Shown: positions 1 to 9,043, numbered from the stretch's first letter. The stretch is DNA of 64,000 bases from Hyunsoonleella aquatilis (GCF_014270105.1 NZ_JACNMF010000001.1:1109560-1173559), one strand, 5' to 3'. Notes: a model not told the origin generated them from the sequence alone. A program made the numbers and translations.

Positions 1-831
1 ATAATCAAAACCAAATTCGTTATTGGTGCCGTAGGTGATATCAGCGTTATACGCTTTTTTACGAGCAGCGGAGTTAGGTTGGTGGTAGTCAATACAATCT
101 ACGCTCATGCCATGGAACTCAAAAATAGGTGCCATCCATGCGCTATCTCGTTTTGCAAGGTAATCGTTAACCGTTACCAAATGCACGCCTTTTCCAGCTA
201 ATGCATTTAAATATACCGGCAATGTAGCCACAAGCGTTTTACCTTCACCCGTTTGCATCTCTGCAATTTTCCCTTGGTGCAGTGCAATACCGCCAATCAA
301 TTGTACATCATAATGAATCATGTCCCAAGTAATGGGTTTTCCGGCCGCATCCCAGGAATTTGACCAAGTTGCGCTGTCGCCATCTAAGGTAACATAAGTC
401 TTTTCACCAGATAAACTGCGGTCAAACTCATTGGCTTTCACCGTAATTTCGGTGTTGTTTACAAAGCGCTTAGCTGTTTCCTTCACCACGGCGAAGGCTT
501 CTGGAAGAATGTCGTTTAATACATCTTCAGTGAGATTATAGGCAACGTCTTTAAGCTTATCAATATCTTCGTAGATTTCCTCGCGTCTATCAATGTCTTC
601 GGTCGTTTCGGCCTCCTTAGTAAGGTTGGCAATTTGTTCGTCTATGTCCTTTGTGGCTTCGGCTATTTTAGCTTTAAATTCTGCCGTTTTCGCCCTTAAT
701 TCGTCATGCGATAAGGCTTCAAGCGCGCTTTCAAAGGTCTTTATTTGGTCCACTATTGGTGTAATGGCCTTTACGTCCTGTTTCGATTTGTCTCCAACAA
801 ATACTTTTAAGACTGAATCTAATAAACCCAT
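1..831 (-). CDS. secA: Preprotein translocase ATPase SecA, N-terminal part (runs off window start)
   Basis: SecA is the cytoplasmic motor ATPase that drives unfolded preproteins through the SecYEG channel. The reverse-strand reading frame is open for 277 codons from an ATG at 829-831 to the window edge and begins [17 protein letters not shown]. It carries the SecA Walker A loop EMQTGEGKT near residues 192-200, followed by [13 protein letters not shown] and [13 protein letters not shown], which are hallmark motifs of the first nucleotide-binding domain. An acidic insertion lies between the N-terminal helix and the ATPase core (about residues 65-110), which I believe is common in Bacteroidota SecA. 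The C-terminal three quarters lie outside the window. The identification is secure. Confidence 0.96.
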   Translation of the reverse strand, partial: MGLLDSVLKVFVGDKSKQDVKAITPIVDQIKTFESALEALSHDELRAKTAEFKAKIAEATKDIDEQIANLTKEAETTEDIDRREEIYEDIDKLKDVAYNLTEDVLNDILPEAFAVVKETAKRFVNNTEITVKANEFDRSLSGEKTYVTLDGDSATWSNSWDAAGKPITWDMIHYDVQLIGGIALHQGKIAEMQTGEGKTLVATLPVYLNALAGKGVHLVTVNDYLAKRDSAWMAPIFEFHGMSVDCIDYHQPNSAARKKAYNADITYGTNNEFGFDY

Positions 832-856
832 TTGATTTTATTTTTATGTTTTGTTT

Positions 857-944
857 GTCATTCAGACCCCGAGAATTCGGGGGAAGAATCTCGGTAATTC
901 ATAGATTCTTCATCCCGATAGCTATCGGGACATTCAGAATGACA
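857..944. repeat. Compound palindromic intergenic element (MITE/REP-like)
   Basis: This stretch is built of nested inverted repeats. The outer arms are gtcattc (857-863) and gaatgac (938-944). Inside are a hairpin ccccga-gaat-tcgggg (867-882), the pair gaagaatct / agattcttc (883-891 and 903-911) and a perfect 18-bp palindrome tcccgatagctatcggga (913-930). It lies between secA and the DUF2795 gene. A near-identical palindrome recurs at 59399-59416, so this is a dispersed element rather than a gene-specific terminator. Function is unknown. Confidence 0.75.
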
Positions 945-1033
945 AAAATTTATTTTTAATTATTATGTAATACCACTTTTGAAAGTACCTCCAAAGATAC
1001 ATTTTGTTAAGCGTTTTGCTCCCAAAAGGATAC

Positions 1034-1060
1034 AAAAAAAGCCTCAAATCGAGACTTTTT
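1034..1060 (-). terminator. Rho-independent terminator of the DUF2795 gene
   Basis: Read on the minus strand, the stem AAAAAGTCTC (1060-1051) pairs with GAGGCTTTTT (1045-1036) with one T-G wobble around a five-base loop, and a run of T follows to 1034. It sits 23 bases past the stop codon of the DUF2795 gene and ahead of secA, separating the two transcripts. Confidence 0.75.
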
Positions 1061-1082
1061 AACTAATCTTTATGCTTTATGT

Positions 1083-1304
1083 TTAATATTCATCTTCGTT
1101 CCAAAGATAATCCTCATCCGTTGGATAATCAGACCAGATTTCCTCAATCGAATCATAAGAATCACCCTCATCCTCGATAGACTGTAAATTTTCGACTACC
1201 TCTAAAGGCGCACCAGTTCTAATGGCGTAATCAATCAATTCATCCTTTGTCGCTGGCCATGGCGCATCGCTCAAATACGATGCTAGTTCTAAAGTCCAAT
1301 ACAT
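1083..1304 (-). CDS. DUF2795 small acidic protein
   Basis: A 73-residue protein beginning MYWTLELASYLSDAPWPATK and ending in a very acidic tail (DSIEEIWSDYPTDEDYLWNEDEY region). The N-terminal block with YL, PWPATK, DELIDYAIR and GAP is the DUF2795 pattern, a small fold of unknown function that is widespread in Bacteroidota. The frame is open upstream to 1412, but I chose the ATG at 1304 because the protein family starts there and because a -7 element (1327-1334) lies inside the longer reading. It is flanked by a terminator at 1034-1060 and is probably monocistronic. No catalytic residues can be named. Confidence 0.85.
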   Translation of the reverse strand: MYWTLELASYLSDAPWPATKDELIDYAIRTGAPLEVVENLQSIEDEGDSYDSIEEIWSDYPTDEDYLWNEDEY

Positions 1305-1326
1305 TTCTTGTGCATTTAATTTTTTG

Positions 1327-1334
1327 CAAAAATA
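1327..1334 (-). promoter_or_regulatory. -7 promoter element of the DUF2795 gene
   Basis: On the minus strand TATTTTTG matches the Bacteroidota -7 consensus TAnnTTTG, with a TTG 20 bases upstream of it that can serve as the -33 element. The predicted transcript would begin a few bases downstream, leaving a leader of about 20 bases before the ATG at 1304. Confidence 0.5.
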
Positions 1335-1455
1335 AATTTTTAGTTCAAACAGACAAGAAAAAAATGAAATATTTAAATCATTAATAAAAAGAACGTCTCT
1401 TACTCTACTCAAACACGTGAAATTATCCCTGCGATGTTAATAATAACGCAACACA

Positions 1456-1581
1456 ACAGCTTTTCTGAATTTTATTTTGGGCGTTACCACAAGGGTCGGG
1501 CTTTCACTACTCGCTCTCTCCGAGGAGCTCAAACATGCCGTTCAATCCCTAACGCAAAGTAAATTCAGAACGTAAGCTGTC
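1456..1581. repeat. Dispersed inverted-repeat element, copy 1
   Basis: The 341-base gap between the DUF2795 and adenosyltransferase genes holds no further gene but contains this element. The ends form imperfect inverted repeats: ACAGCTTTTCTGAATTTTA from about 1457, and TAAATTCAGAACGTAAGCTGT ending at 1581. The interior holds three blocks, tgggcgttacc (1479-1489), agggtcgggctt (1492-1503) and ttcaatccctaacgc (1541-1555). All three recur in the same relative order, on the opposite strand, at 59326-59430. It looks like a degenerate non-autonomous mobile element; no open frame lies within it. Confidence 0.7.
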
Positions 1582-1646
1582 AAATATGGATTATAAAGGT
1601 GAATAAGGCTTTTTAACTTCGGTCTTCCGACTCCAGGCTTCAAGCT

Positions 1647-2219
1647 TTACTTCTTCTCAGGAATCCATTTAATTTCATTTGCTTGCAAGTCGTACGACAA
1701 CTTCCGTGCCAATACAAAAAGGTAGTCAGAAAGGCGGTTAAGGTAAGTTAGGGCATTGGGTTCGAAGGGTTCCAGTTCATTCAATGCCGAAGCCAATCGC
1801 TCGGCACGCCTACAAACACAACGGGCAATATGACAGAATGACACGGTTTGATGTCCGCCCGGTAATACAAAGTGCGTCATTGGGGGTAAGGCTTCATTCA
1901 TTGTGTCCATTTCCTGTTCCAAAAGTTCAATATCAGCCGAAGAAATTTTCTCAATATTCAAACGTTCTTTGCCGCTTTTTAAAACTGCTTTTTCTGGGTC
2001 GGTGGCCAAAATAGCTCCAACGATAAATAATTTATCTTGAACAGTTATCAATAATTCTTGGTAGTGTTCATCAATATCCTGATCACGGATTAATCCTAGG
2101 TGTGAATTTAATTCATCAACAGTGCCATAGCTGTCAATGCGGATATGGTGCTTCGGTACACGAGTACCGCCAAATAAAGCCGTAGTGCCTTTATCTCCTG
2201 TTTTTGTGTAAATCTTCAT
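1647..2219 (-). CDS. Cob(I)yrinic acid a,c-diamide adenosyltransferase (PduO-type ATR)
   Basis: Transfers the 5'-deoxyadenosyl group of ATP to the cobalt of reduced cobalamin, forming adenosylcobalamin in the cytoplasm. The 190-residue protein has the PduO-type N-terminal ATP-binding signature KIYTKTGDKGTTALFGGTRV (residues 2-21), the DELNSHLG helix, and the C-terminal CRRAERL and LNRLSDYLFVLAR motifs that line the active site. Length is normal for a stand-alone trimeric ATR. It stands alone between two non-coding gaps; no cobalamin biosynthesis genes are nearby, which fits a salvage role. A start at the ATG at 2219 is unambiguous. Confidence 0.95.
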   Translation of the reverse strand: MKIYTKTGDKGTTALFGGTRVPKHHIRIDSYGTVDELNSHLGLIRDQDIDEHYQELLITVQDKLFIVGAILATDPEKAVLKSGKERLNIEKISSADIELLEQEMDTMNEALPPMTHFVLPGGHQTVSFCHIARCVCRRAERLASALNELEPFEPNALTYLNRLSDYLFVLARKLSYDLQANEIKWIPEKK

Positions 2220-2392
2220 ATAGCGAAGTTATTGCATTTCATAGAATTTTACAACGGGGTCAATAAGCCATAGCTGTTAATATCTTCTGTATAAGTTCAA
2301 GAATACTGCAAAATTGCTGTTGTTTTTTGTAAGTAATTTATTGGTTGAAACATCAAATTCATCTAAAAGCTAAACGATATAACTCCTAATTC

Positions 2393-4396
2393 ATGAAAAA
2401 AACTACTTTTTTATTATTTTTTATTCTCCTGTCGTGTTTTATTGAGGCTCAGTCCTTTATAGGGTATTTGTCCGATAATTACAGCGGTGTCCATGGCATT
2501 ATTTCAAACCCAAGTAATATTGCGGATTCGCGACTTAAATTAGACATTAACCTTGCAGGTGTTAGTGGTTTTGGCGCCAACGATTATTATGGTATCAATA
2601 TTTTTGACGCCTTTAAGGATACCTACAGTTTTAATACCGACCCCAAAAAGTCCCCAACAAATGACAATAACGGGCTTGGAAATATTGATGTGCTTGGGCC
2701 GTCGGTGATGTTCAGCCTTTCTGAGAAAAGCTCTATTGCAGTATTTACTAGGGGAAGACTTTTTATAAACGCCAATGAGCTAAATGGAAATTCTATTGAA
2801 TCGTTGGATGATGAGGATGTTGTAGATTTCAATATTAACGAAGGCAATTTTGATTTCCTCGCCAATGCATGGGCTGAAGTAGGGATAACCTATGCAAGAG
2901 TGATTTGGGATGACCGTCAGAATTTCTTAAAAGGGGGTGCCTCAATCAAATATTTGAAAGGCATGGGGAGTATTTATGGCGTAGGCAACAATGTCACCAT
3001 AAACTACGACGAGGACGGTACCGACCTCGGTGGTGGACAGACGACGGGAAGTATTTCGTCCACGGGGTTTATCAACTACGGCCGATTTGACGAATTTGAC
3101 AACGATAATTACGAATATGAGGTTCCGGATAACGCCTCTGGTTTTGCTTTTGATGTAGGATTTGTTTACGAATGGCGGCCTGACTACTATGACTACAGGT
3201 CGGGTGGTGCCTTCAAAAATGAACGCGCTTTAAATAAATATAAGTTAAAATTAGGGTTGTCTATAACCGATATTGGTTCCATCAACTATAAAGATGGCAT
3301 AAAGGAAGGCTACAACATTACCAACACTGGGGTGAGCGAGGACGAGTTTGATAACGCTGACGATATTGGAGATTTTTTGAACAACTTTTATACGCAGACC
3401 GACGCTGGGGTAGGCTATGATGTAGATCTTCCGACCGCATTGCATTTTAATGCGGATTATAATTTTAATGGTAAGTTCTATTTAAACCTGAACACAGATT
3501 TTTCGGTAATGAAAAAAAGTAGAAAAACAGCAAACCGCGTGGCGAACAATGTGTCGCTCACCCCACGATATGAAAGCAAATGGTTTGGGTTTTACCTACC
3601 ATTGACCGTAGTCGAGGATAGCGGTTTCAGAATTGGTGCAGGCTTGCGTGCTGGGCCATTGTATTTGGGCTCTGGTTCCATTATATCGGCGTTTGCCAGT
3701 GACAACAACCGACAAGCGGATGTTTATGCGGGTTTAAAAATTCCGTTCTTCCATAAGGATTCCAAGGATAAAGATGGAGATGGCATCTTGGATAAATACG
3801 ATGATTGTCCGTCAAAACCTGGCCCTGTTGAAAATAACGGTTGTCCTTGGGGCGATAAGGATAAAGATGATGTTTTGGATAACGAAGACAAATGTCCAGA
3901 TGAAAAAGGACCTGCCGAAAATAATGGATGTCCATGGACGGATACTGACGGGGATGGTATTCCTGATAAGGATGACGTTTGTGTCAACACCCCTGGCGAT
4001 GCTGAAAACAATGGTTGTCCGAAGAAAGTCATTGAAAAGGTTCAAAAGGATTTGAACGAGTATGCTAAAGTTATTCTGTTTGATTACGGTACGCCAGTAA
4101 TCAATCAAGAATCCTATGATGTATTGAACGACATCATTAAAATATTAAAAGAATACCCGAATGCGAGATTTATGATCGAGGGGCATACGGATAGCACTAG
4201 TAGTAGCGGATGGAACCAAAGGCTGTCCGAAAACAGGGCGAATTCTGTGCTGAAGTTCTTGGTGGACAATGGTGTAGATCCATCAAGGTTGACGGCCAAA
4301 GGCTATGGTGAGACCAAGCCGATTGCTCCAAATGATACCAAAGAAGGTAGGGCACTGAACAGAAGGGTGGAGATCAATTTGATTAAGTCTAATTAA
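2393..4396 (+). CDS. DUF5723 / TSP3-repeat / OmpA-domain outer-membrane protein
   Basis: A 667-residue envelope protein. Residues 1-20 are a signal peptide ending in EAQS. Residues about 20-455 form a beta-rich DUF5723 domain with alternating aromatic strands, likely an outer-membrane barrel. Residues about 457-546 hold three calcium-binding thrombospondin type 3 repeats (DKDGDGILD, DKDKDDVLD, DTDGDGIPD, each ending NNGCP). Residues about 560-665 form an OmpA C-terminal domain with GHTDS, NQRLSENRA and GRALNRRVE, the residues that grip diaminopimelate in peptidoglycan. The protein therefore probably tethers the outer membrane to the wall. It is followed by a strong terminator and by a truncated paralogue. 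Specific role of the DUF5723 part is unknown. Confidence 0.92.
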   Translation: MKKTTFLLFFILLSCFIEAQSFIGYLSDNYSGVHGIISNPSNIADSRLKLDINLAGVSGFGANDYYGINIFDAFKDTYSFNTDPKKSPTNDNNGLGNIDVLGPSVMFSLSEKSSIAVFTRGRLFINANELNGNSIESLDDEDVVDFNINEGNFDFLANAWAEVGITYARVIWDDRQNFLKGGASIKYLKGMGSIYGVGNNVTINYDEDGTDLGGGQTTGSISSTGFINYGRFDEFDNDNYEYEVPDNASGFAFDVGFVYEWRPDYYDYRSGGAFKNERALNKYKLKLGLSITDIGSINYKDGIKEGYNITNTGVSEDEFDNADDIGDFLNNFYTQTDAGVGYDVDLPTALHFNADYNFNGKFYLNLNTDFSVMKKSRKTANRVANNVSLTPRYESKWFGFYLPLTVVEDSGFRIGAGLRAGPLYLGSGSIISAFASDNNRQADVYAGLKIPFFHKDSKDKDGDGILDKYDDCPSKPGPVENNGCPWGDKDKDDVLDNEDKCPDEKGPAENNGCPWTDTDGDGIPDKDDVCVNTPGDAENNGCPKKVIEKVQKDLNEYAKVILFDYGTPVINQESYDVLNDIIKILKEYPNARFMIEGHTDSTSSSGWNQRLSENRANSVLKFLVDNGVDPSRLTAKGYGETKPIAPNDTKEGRALNRRVEINLIKSN

Positions 4397-4420
4397 TATT
4401 AATACAACTGGTTAACAAAT

Positions 4421-4450
4421 CCCGGAGCATTTATGTTCCGGGATTTTTTT
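4421..4450 (+). terminator. Rho-independent terminator after the OmpA-type gene
   Basis: The stem cccggagcat (4421-4430) pairs with atgttccggg (4433-4442) with one G-T wobble around a two-base loop as drawn, followed by seven T residues (4444-4450). It lies 24 bases past the stop codon and separates the two paralogues into distinct transcripts. Confidence 0.9.
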
Positions 4451-4571
4451 GCCTAATATTCAGTGATATTTTGAAGGAAACCATCAATGAATCAACATTT
4501 TGTGCATTTAAACGATTATTAATTAGATTTTTTCACCAAACATTTACCTTTAAGTAACCAAATAGTTTGCT

Positions 4572-6146
4572 ATGAAAAAAATTACCTTGTTGGCCATGTT
4601 CCTTTTGGGTTTTCAGTGGCTTCAATCCCAATCCTACCTTGGGTTTCTTACGGATAATTACAGCGGTATCCACGGTGTAATTTCAAATCCCGCTAATATT
4701 TCGGATTCAAATTATAAGGCGGATGTCAACCTAATTGGCGTGAGAACGTTTGTTGGGAATGATTATTATGGTGTCAATGTGATGGATGTGTTCAAAGACG
4801 AGTATGATTTTGATGGAGACGCCAAAAAGTCGCCTTCCATGGATAATAATTTGGCTCTCAATACGGATGTTTTAGGGCTTTCATTTATGTTTAATCTAAA
4901 TCCAAAAAGTTCTGTCGCTATATTTTCGAGGGTGCGCTCTTTTGTAAATATCAACGGGATTAATGGTGAAACGGCAGATGCATTGGATGATAAAACCACA
5001 GAGGATTTCAATGTGAACGAAGGTGATTTCTATGGGTTTGGTCACGGTTGGATTGAGGTAGGGGCGACTTACGCCAGAACACTAATTGATAACGGACAGC
5101 ACTTCTTAAAGGGGGGTGTCTCGGTTAAATATCTGCAAGGCGCAGGGAGCGTTTATGCCATGGGCCGAAATGTTATGATTGCGTATGACGCTGACGGTAC
5201 GAATTTAGGAGGCGGTGAGACTACCGGAAGTATTTCTTCCACAGGGGAAATAACCTATGGGCGCTATGACGATTTTGATGCTGAAAATTACGATTACGAA
5301 CTTCCCGATGCCACAGGAATTGGGGGAGATATCGGGTTTGTTTACGAATGGCGACCTAATTATGCCAATTCCAGTTCAAATGAAAAAGGCACTAATAAAT
5401 ATAAGTTGAAGGTCGGACTTTCCATAACCGATATTGGAAAGATAAGTTATGATGACGGTTTGGCCGAAACATATAACATCTCTAATAGTGATGTAAGCGA
5501 AGAGGACTTTGAAGATGCCGAAAGCGTGGATGATATTTTAAACACATTTTATACGCTAACCGGAATACAAAGAGGGATCGAAGCCTCACTGCCTATGGGG
5601 GCACATTTGAATGTGGATTTAAGTTTAAGTCCAAAATTTTATATCAATGCCAATGCGGATTATTCACTGATTTCAAACGGTACTGAAAATGCTAATCGGA
5701 TTTTAAATACGGTTACGCTTACCCCAAGGTTTGAAAGCCAGTGGTTCAGTTTTTTTGTGCCACTTAGCTATATTGAATATAATGGGTTTCAAGTAGGGGC
5801 TGGTTTACGGGCAGGCCCACTATATGTTGGTTCTGGGGCATTGATTTCGGCATTCACGAATCAGGAAACTATGGGGGCCGATGTGTATGCTGGCTTAAAA
5901 ATTCCGTTGTACCAACCTCGTAATAAAACTTTTAAGAGTAAAAGAAGCCAAAAGGGTGATTATGATGGAGATGGTGTTGCGGACAAAGATGATAAGTGTC
6001 CTGAGGATGCCGGGCCTTCTGAAAACAATGGCTGTCCTTATTACGACCGGGATGTGGACGGTGTTCCTGACCATCTTGATAAGTGTCCGAAGGAATATGG
6101 GTCACCTGATAATGAAGGTTGTCCAAAAAAGAAGATTGAAAAATAA
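4572..6146 (+). CDS. DUF5723 / TSP3-repeat protein lacking the OmpA domain (tandem paralogue)
   Basis: A 524-residue paralogue of the preceding gene. The signal peptide ([20 protein letters not shown]) is followed by the same DUF5723 sequence blocks, for example [32 protein letters not shown] and [20 protein letters not shown]. Residues about 462-520 hold two TSP3 repeats. The protein then stops at CPKKKIEK, exactly where the upstream paralogue continues into its OmpA domain, and the 24 bases after the stop do not encode an OmpA remnant. It is therefore probably an outer-membrane protein that cannot bind peptidoglycan. Whether this is a natural domain loss or decay after duplication is not decided by the sequence. 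Confidence 0.88.
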   Translation: MKKITLLAMFLLGFQWLQSQSYLGFLTDNYSGIHGVISNPANISDSNYKADVNLIGVRTFVGNDYYGVNVMDVFKDEYDFDGDAKKSPSMDNNLALNTDVLGLSFMFNLNPKSSVAIFSRVRSFVNINGINGETADALDDKTTEDFNVNEGDFYGFGHGWIEVGATYARTLIDNGQHFLKGGVSVKYLQGAGSVYAMGRNVMIAYDADGTNLGGGETTGSISSTGEITYGRYDDFDAENYDYELPDATGIGGDIGFVYEWRPNYANSSSNEKGTNKYKLKVGLSITDIGKISYDDGLAETYNISNSDVSEEDFEDAESVDDILNTFYTLTGIQRGIEASLPMGAHLNVDLSLSPKFYINANADYSLISNGTENANRILNTVTLTPRFESQWFSFFVPLSYIEYNGFQVGAGLRAGPLYVGSGALISAFTNQETMGADVYAGLKIPLYQPRNKTFKSKRSQKGDYDGDGVADKDDKCPEDAGPSENNGCPYYDRDVDGVPDHLDKCPKEYGSPDNEGCPKKKIEK

Positions 6147-6170
6147 GGGTAGGTTATTGATTTTGTGGCT

Positions 6171-6941
6171 TTATAGCCGAATTCTAAAATGTTCCTTAGC
6201 CTGTTCTGTTCTAAAAAACACAAACCCCCAATAAAAGGTATCAATGGTCACAGTAACTTTTGGGTGTTGTTTGATGATTTCCCAGGCTTCGGTCATGCCT
6301 CTCGACCAATAGATGTCATCGAAAATAAACACGGAATCATTGTGAGCAGTTGGCAATAGAGTTTCAAAATAACGTAACGTAGCTTCTTTTTGATGGTTGC
6401 CATCAAAGAAGATTAAATCGAATTTTTTAGTTGCCAAACTTTCAACCGCATTGTTGAAATCTTCATTAATAAATTTGACTTCGTTGGACAGTTCTCTTTT
6501 TAAAAAATCTTTAGAAAAACCATGAAGATTTGGGCATCCTTCTACTGTTGTGATTTTTGCGTTTGGTTGTCCCATGGCCATAGCGTGTGTGCTTATGCCT
6601 AGTGAAGTTCCCAATTCCAAAATATGATTCGGGTTAAAATATTGTGATAATCGAAATAACAATTTAGCCCGTTTGACTGGGGTTCCTGAAGTCTTTACGA
6701 TTTTAGAGACATGTCTTTCAGGCTGTTTCATTTTTTTTGAGCCCGGTCCCAAATCATGGACTTTGATATAAGCATCAGTTCGAAGAAGAGACGCCTTATA
6801 CCTCGCTAGACTTCCGTAAGAAGGATACTCTTTTTTGTCATAAAAACATCGTGTCACCAAATCAAATACAAAAGGGGAGTGCACACCGTGTTGGTTGGTG
6901 GATTTTATAAGGAATTTTATGTATTGAATTAATTGGTACAA
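6171..6941 (-). CDS. Class I SAM-dependent O-methyltransferase-like protein
   Basis: A 256-residue Rossmann-fold methyltransferase. The SAM-binding motif I is HILELGTSLGIST (around residues 107-119), followed by the acidic strand-2 end TTVEGCP, and DLIFFDGNH corresponds to the metal/substrate loop of the catechol O-methyltransferase-like group. The N-terminal stretch YIKFLIKSTNQHGVHSPFVF is typical of a Bacteroidota subfamily of unknown substrate. It converges with the DUF5723 paralogue with only 24 bases between them, so no terminator is obvious. The methyl acceptor cannot be predicted. Confidence 0.85.
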   Translation of the reverse strand: MYQLIQYIKFLIKSTNQHGVHSPFVFDLVTRCFYDKKEYPSYGSLARYKASLLRTDAYIKVHDLGPGSKKMKQPERHVSKIVKTSGTPVKRAKLLFRLSQYFNPNHILELGTSLGISTHAMAMGQPNAKITTVEGCPNLHGFSKDFLKRELSNEVKFINEDFNNAVESLATKKFDLIFFDGNHQKEATLRYFETLLPTAHNDSVFIFDDIYWSRGMTEAWEIIKQHPKVTVTIDTFYWGFVFFRTEQAKEHFRIRL

Positions 6942-6946
6942 TTTGA

Positions 6947-7073
6947 GTTTCTAGTTTCAATTAAAGGTTTCAGGTTTCAAGTTTGTGGTTTTGGGTTCTA
7001 AGTTTAGCCCCAATAAATATCGGGATTTGAATTTATGCATTTGCCCTTTGCGCCTTTGCGTCTTTGCGAGAAA
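6947..7073. repeat. Low-complexity gtttcag/gtttcaag and ctttgcgtctttgcg repeat tract
   Basis: The gap between the methyltransferase and the ABC-F gene holds degenerate copies of gtttcaagttt-type units (6947-7003) followed by ttgcgcctttgcgtctttgcgag (7048-7070), which repeats a cctttgcg unit three times. Related tracts occur at 63638-63679 and around 63790-63820. It looks like decayed intergenic repeat sequence; no gene or RNA is evident. Confidence 0.5.
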
Positions 7074-7075
7074 TA

Positions 7076-8941
7076 TTACTCTTCCAATTTTGCCGACAAT
7101 TCAAACCAGCGTTCTTCCTTGGCTTCAATCGTATCAATAATTTTCTGGAGATCTTCAGATAGCTTGTTAATTTCGTCTTGAGTCAAATCCGGATTATTGA
7201 ATTTATTCTCTAACTCCTTTTTATCATATGCCAACGAATTTAACTTGCTTTCAATATTGCGCAATTCCTTTTCTTCATTAAAAGACAATTTTGAGGCCTC
7301 GTTTTCTTTCCAAGAGGTTTTACCTTTTTTGTCTTCTGAAGAATCGCCGGAAACAACAGGCTGACTATCTTCGTAAATCCTGTAATCGGTGTAATTTCCT
7401 GGAAAATCCTCAATCACCCCATCACCTTTAAATACAAATAAATGGTCCACGATTTTGTCCATAAAATAACGGTCGTGGGACACTACAATGATACATCCGG
7501 GAAAGTCCAAAAGGAAACTCTCCAAAACATTCAGCGTTACAATATCCAAATCGTTGGTGGGCTCATCCAAAATCAAAAAATTCGGGTTTTGAATTAAAAC
7601 CGTACAGAGATACAGGCGTTTCCGTTCGCCACCACTCAATTTTTCAACAAAGTCATATTGTTTTTTTCGACTGAACAGAAAGCGTTCCAACAATTGTTGC
7701 GCACTAATCTGTCTTCCTTTTTTCAATGGGATAAAATCCCCAAACTCACGAATTACATCTATTACCTTCTGCTCAGGCTTTATGGTAATACCGCTTTGGG
7801 TGTAATAGCCAAATTTCACAGTATCACCCTTGACCACTTTTCCGCCGTCTGGTTTTGCGGTTTGGGTAAGTAAGTTGAGGAAGGTGGTTTTTCCAGTACC
7901 ATTTTTACCAATAATACCGACCCGTTCGCCTTTTTTAAAGGTGTAGTCAAAACTTTTGAGAATGACTTTATCCTTAAACGCTTTTGAAACTTTATGAAAC
8001 TCGATAATCTTGCTCCCAAGACGTTCCATGTTCAGTTCCAACTGCATTTGATGGTCCTTCCTGCGCTGATGGGCTTTGTGCTTTATTTCGAAGAAATCAT
8101 CAATTCTGGATTTGGATTTTGTGGTACGCGCTTTAGGCTGTCGGCGCATCCACTCCAATTCCTTTTTAAAAAGCTGTTTCGTTTTTCCGGCCTCAACTTC
8201 CTCACGTTCTTTGCGCTCCTCCTTTTTTTCAAGATAATAGGAATAGTTGCCTTTGTAAGAATATAACTGTCTGTTATCCAGTTCAATAATTTCATTGCAT
8301 ACCCTTTCGAGGAAATAACGGTCGTGCGTGACCATAAAAAGCGTGATATTTTCCTTGGCAAAAAAATCCTCCAGCCATTCAATCATTTCCAAATCCAAAT
8401 GGTTGGTGGGCTCGTCCAAAATCAGCAAATCAGGCTTGTTAATTAAAGCATTGGCCAATGCCAATCTTTTTTTCTGCCCGCCCGAAAGTGTGCTTACCTT
8501 TTGGTTTAAATCCTCAAGTTTCAATTTAAAGAGGATTTGTTTGTAAAGGGTTTCAAAATCCCATGCCTGATGCTGTTCCATGGCGTCGAAAGCCTTTTGG
8601 TAGGTGTCAGTATCTTCTGGGTTTAGAAGGGATTTCTCATAATCTGAAATGATTTTTAAAACCGGATTATCACTGGCCAAAATAGTGTCTTCAACAGTTA
8701 GCGCATTGTCAAACTTGGGGTCTTGGGACAAAAAGGCAACCTTTATGTCTTTGCGATAGATAACAGTGCCGGAATCTGCGGTATCGTCTCCAGAAAGGAT
8801 ATTTAAAATAGAAGTTTTACCAGTGCCATTTTTGGCCACAAAGGCAATTTTTTGATCTTTATGGACACTGAATGAAATATTTTCAAAAAGTGTGAGTTCT
8901 CCATAAGATTTTGATATGTTTTCAACCGTTAAAAAGTTCAA
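7076..8941 (-). CDS. ABC-F family ATP-binding protein (Uup/EttA-like)
   Basis: A soluble tandem ATPase of the ABC-F group, whose members act on the ribosome and lack membrane domains. Of 621 residues, the first nucleotide-binding domain has the Walker A AKNGTGKTS, signature LSGGQKKR and Walker B LLILDEPTNHLD. The linker is rich in charged residues (KKEERKEREEVEAGKTKQ). The second domain has GKNGTGKTT, LSGGERKR and LILDEPTNDLD, and residues 540-621 form a coiled coil as in Uup. I chose the TTG at 8941 (start NFLTVENISKSYGE) because the family begins there; the frame extends to another TTG at 8977, and no ATG is available. It is transcribed divergently from the polysaccharide locus. Confidence 0.92.
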   Translation of the reverse strand: MNFLTVENISKSYGELTLFENISFSVHKDQKIAFVAKNGTGKTSILNILSGDDTADSGTVIYRKDIKVAFLSQDPKFDNALTVEDTILASDNPVLKIISDYEKSLLNPEDTDTYQKAFDAMEQHQAWDFETLYKQILFKLKLEDLNQKVSTLSGGQKKRLALANALINKPDLLILDEPTNHLDLEMIEWLEDFFAKENITLFMVTHDRYFLERVCNEIIELDNRQLYSYKGNYSYYLEKKEERKEREEVEAGKTKQLFKKELEWMRRQPKARTTKSKSRIDDFFEIKHKAHQRRKDHQMQLELNMERLGSKIIEFHKVSKAFKDKVILKSFDYTFKKGERVGIIGKNGTGKTTFLNLLTQTAKPDGGKVVKGDTVKFGYYTQSGITIKPEQKVIDVIREFGDFIPLKKGRQISAQQLLERFLFSRKKQYDFVEKLSGGERKRLYLCTVLIQNPNFLILDEPTNDLDIVTLNVLESFLLDFPGCIIVVSHDRYFMDKIVDHLFVFKGDGVIEDFPGNYTDYRIYEDSQPVVSGDSSEDKKGKTSWKENEASKLSFNEEKELRNIESKLNSLAYDKKELENKFNNPDLTQDEINKLSEDLQKIIDTIEAKEERWFELSAKLEE

Positions 8942-9015
8942 AAGAAAGTTTTTTGCAAATAACGGATAAAAAACCAAAAAATCCGATTAAAGTTTTATTA
9001 TTCACGATGAAAGGT

Positions 9016-9023
9016 TATATTTG
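9016..9023 (+). promoter_or_regulatory. -7 element of the main polysaccharide-locus promoter
   Basis: TATATTTG is a perfect match to the Bacteroidota -7 consensus TAnnTTTG, 20 bases before the ATG of the Wza-like gene. The -33 region (around 8990-8996, attaaagtttta) is weak. It is the only promoter-like signal I found ahead of the 42-kb run of co-directional genes, so it may drive most of the locus. Confidence 0.6.
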
Positions 9024-9043
9024 CTCAACTCAAACCCCTAGGA

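Noticed and set aside
593-835. Plus-strand 80-codon open frame inside secA
   Set aside because: It lies antisense to the clear SecA N-terminus and has no recognisable product.
1305-1412. Upstream extension of the DUF2795 gene
   Set aside because: The extension is non-conserved and contains a good -7 element; the ATG at 1304 matches the family start.
3681-4108. Several overlapping open frames across the TSP3 coding region
   Set aside because: The repeated aspartate- and proline-rich coding sequence produces long shadow frames on both strands; only the plus-strand DUF5723/OmpA frame is supported.
4564-4570. TAGTTTG before the second DUF5723 gene as a -7 element
   Set aside because: One base is missing from the TAnnTTTG spacing and it sits directly before the start codon.
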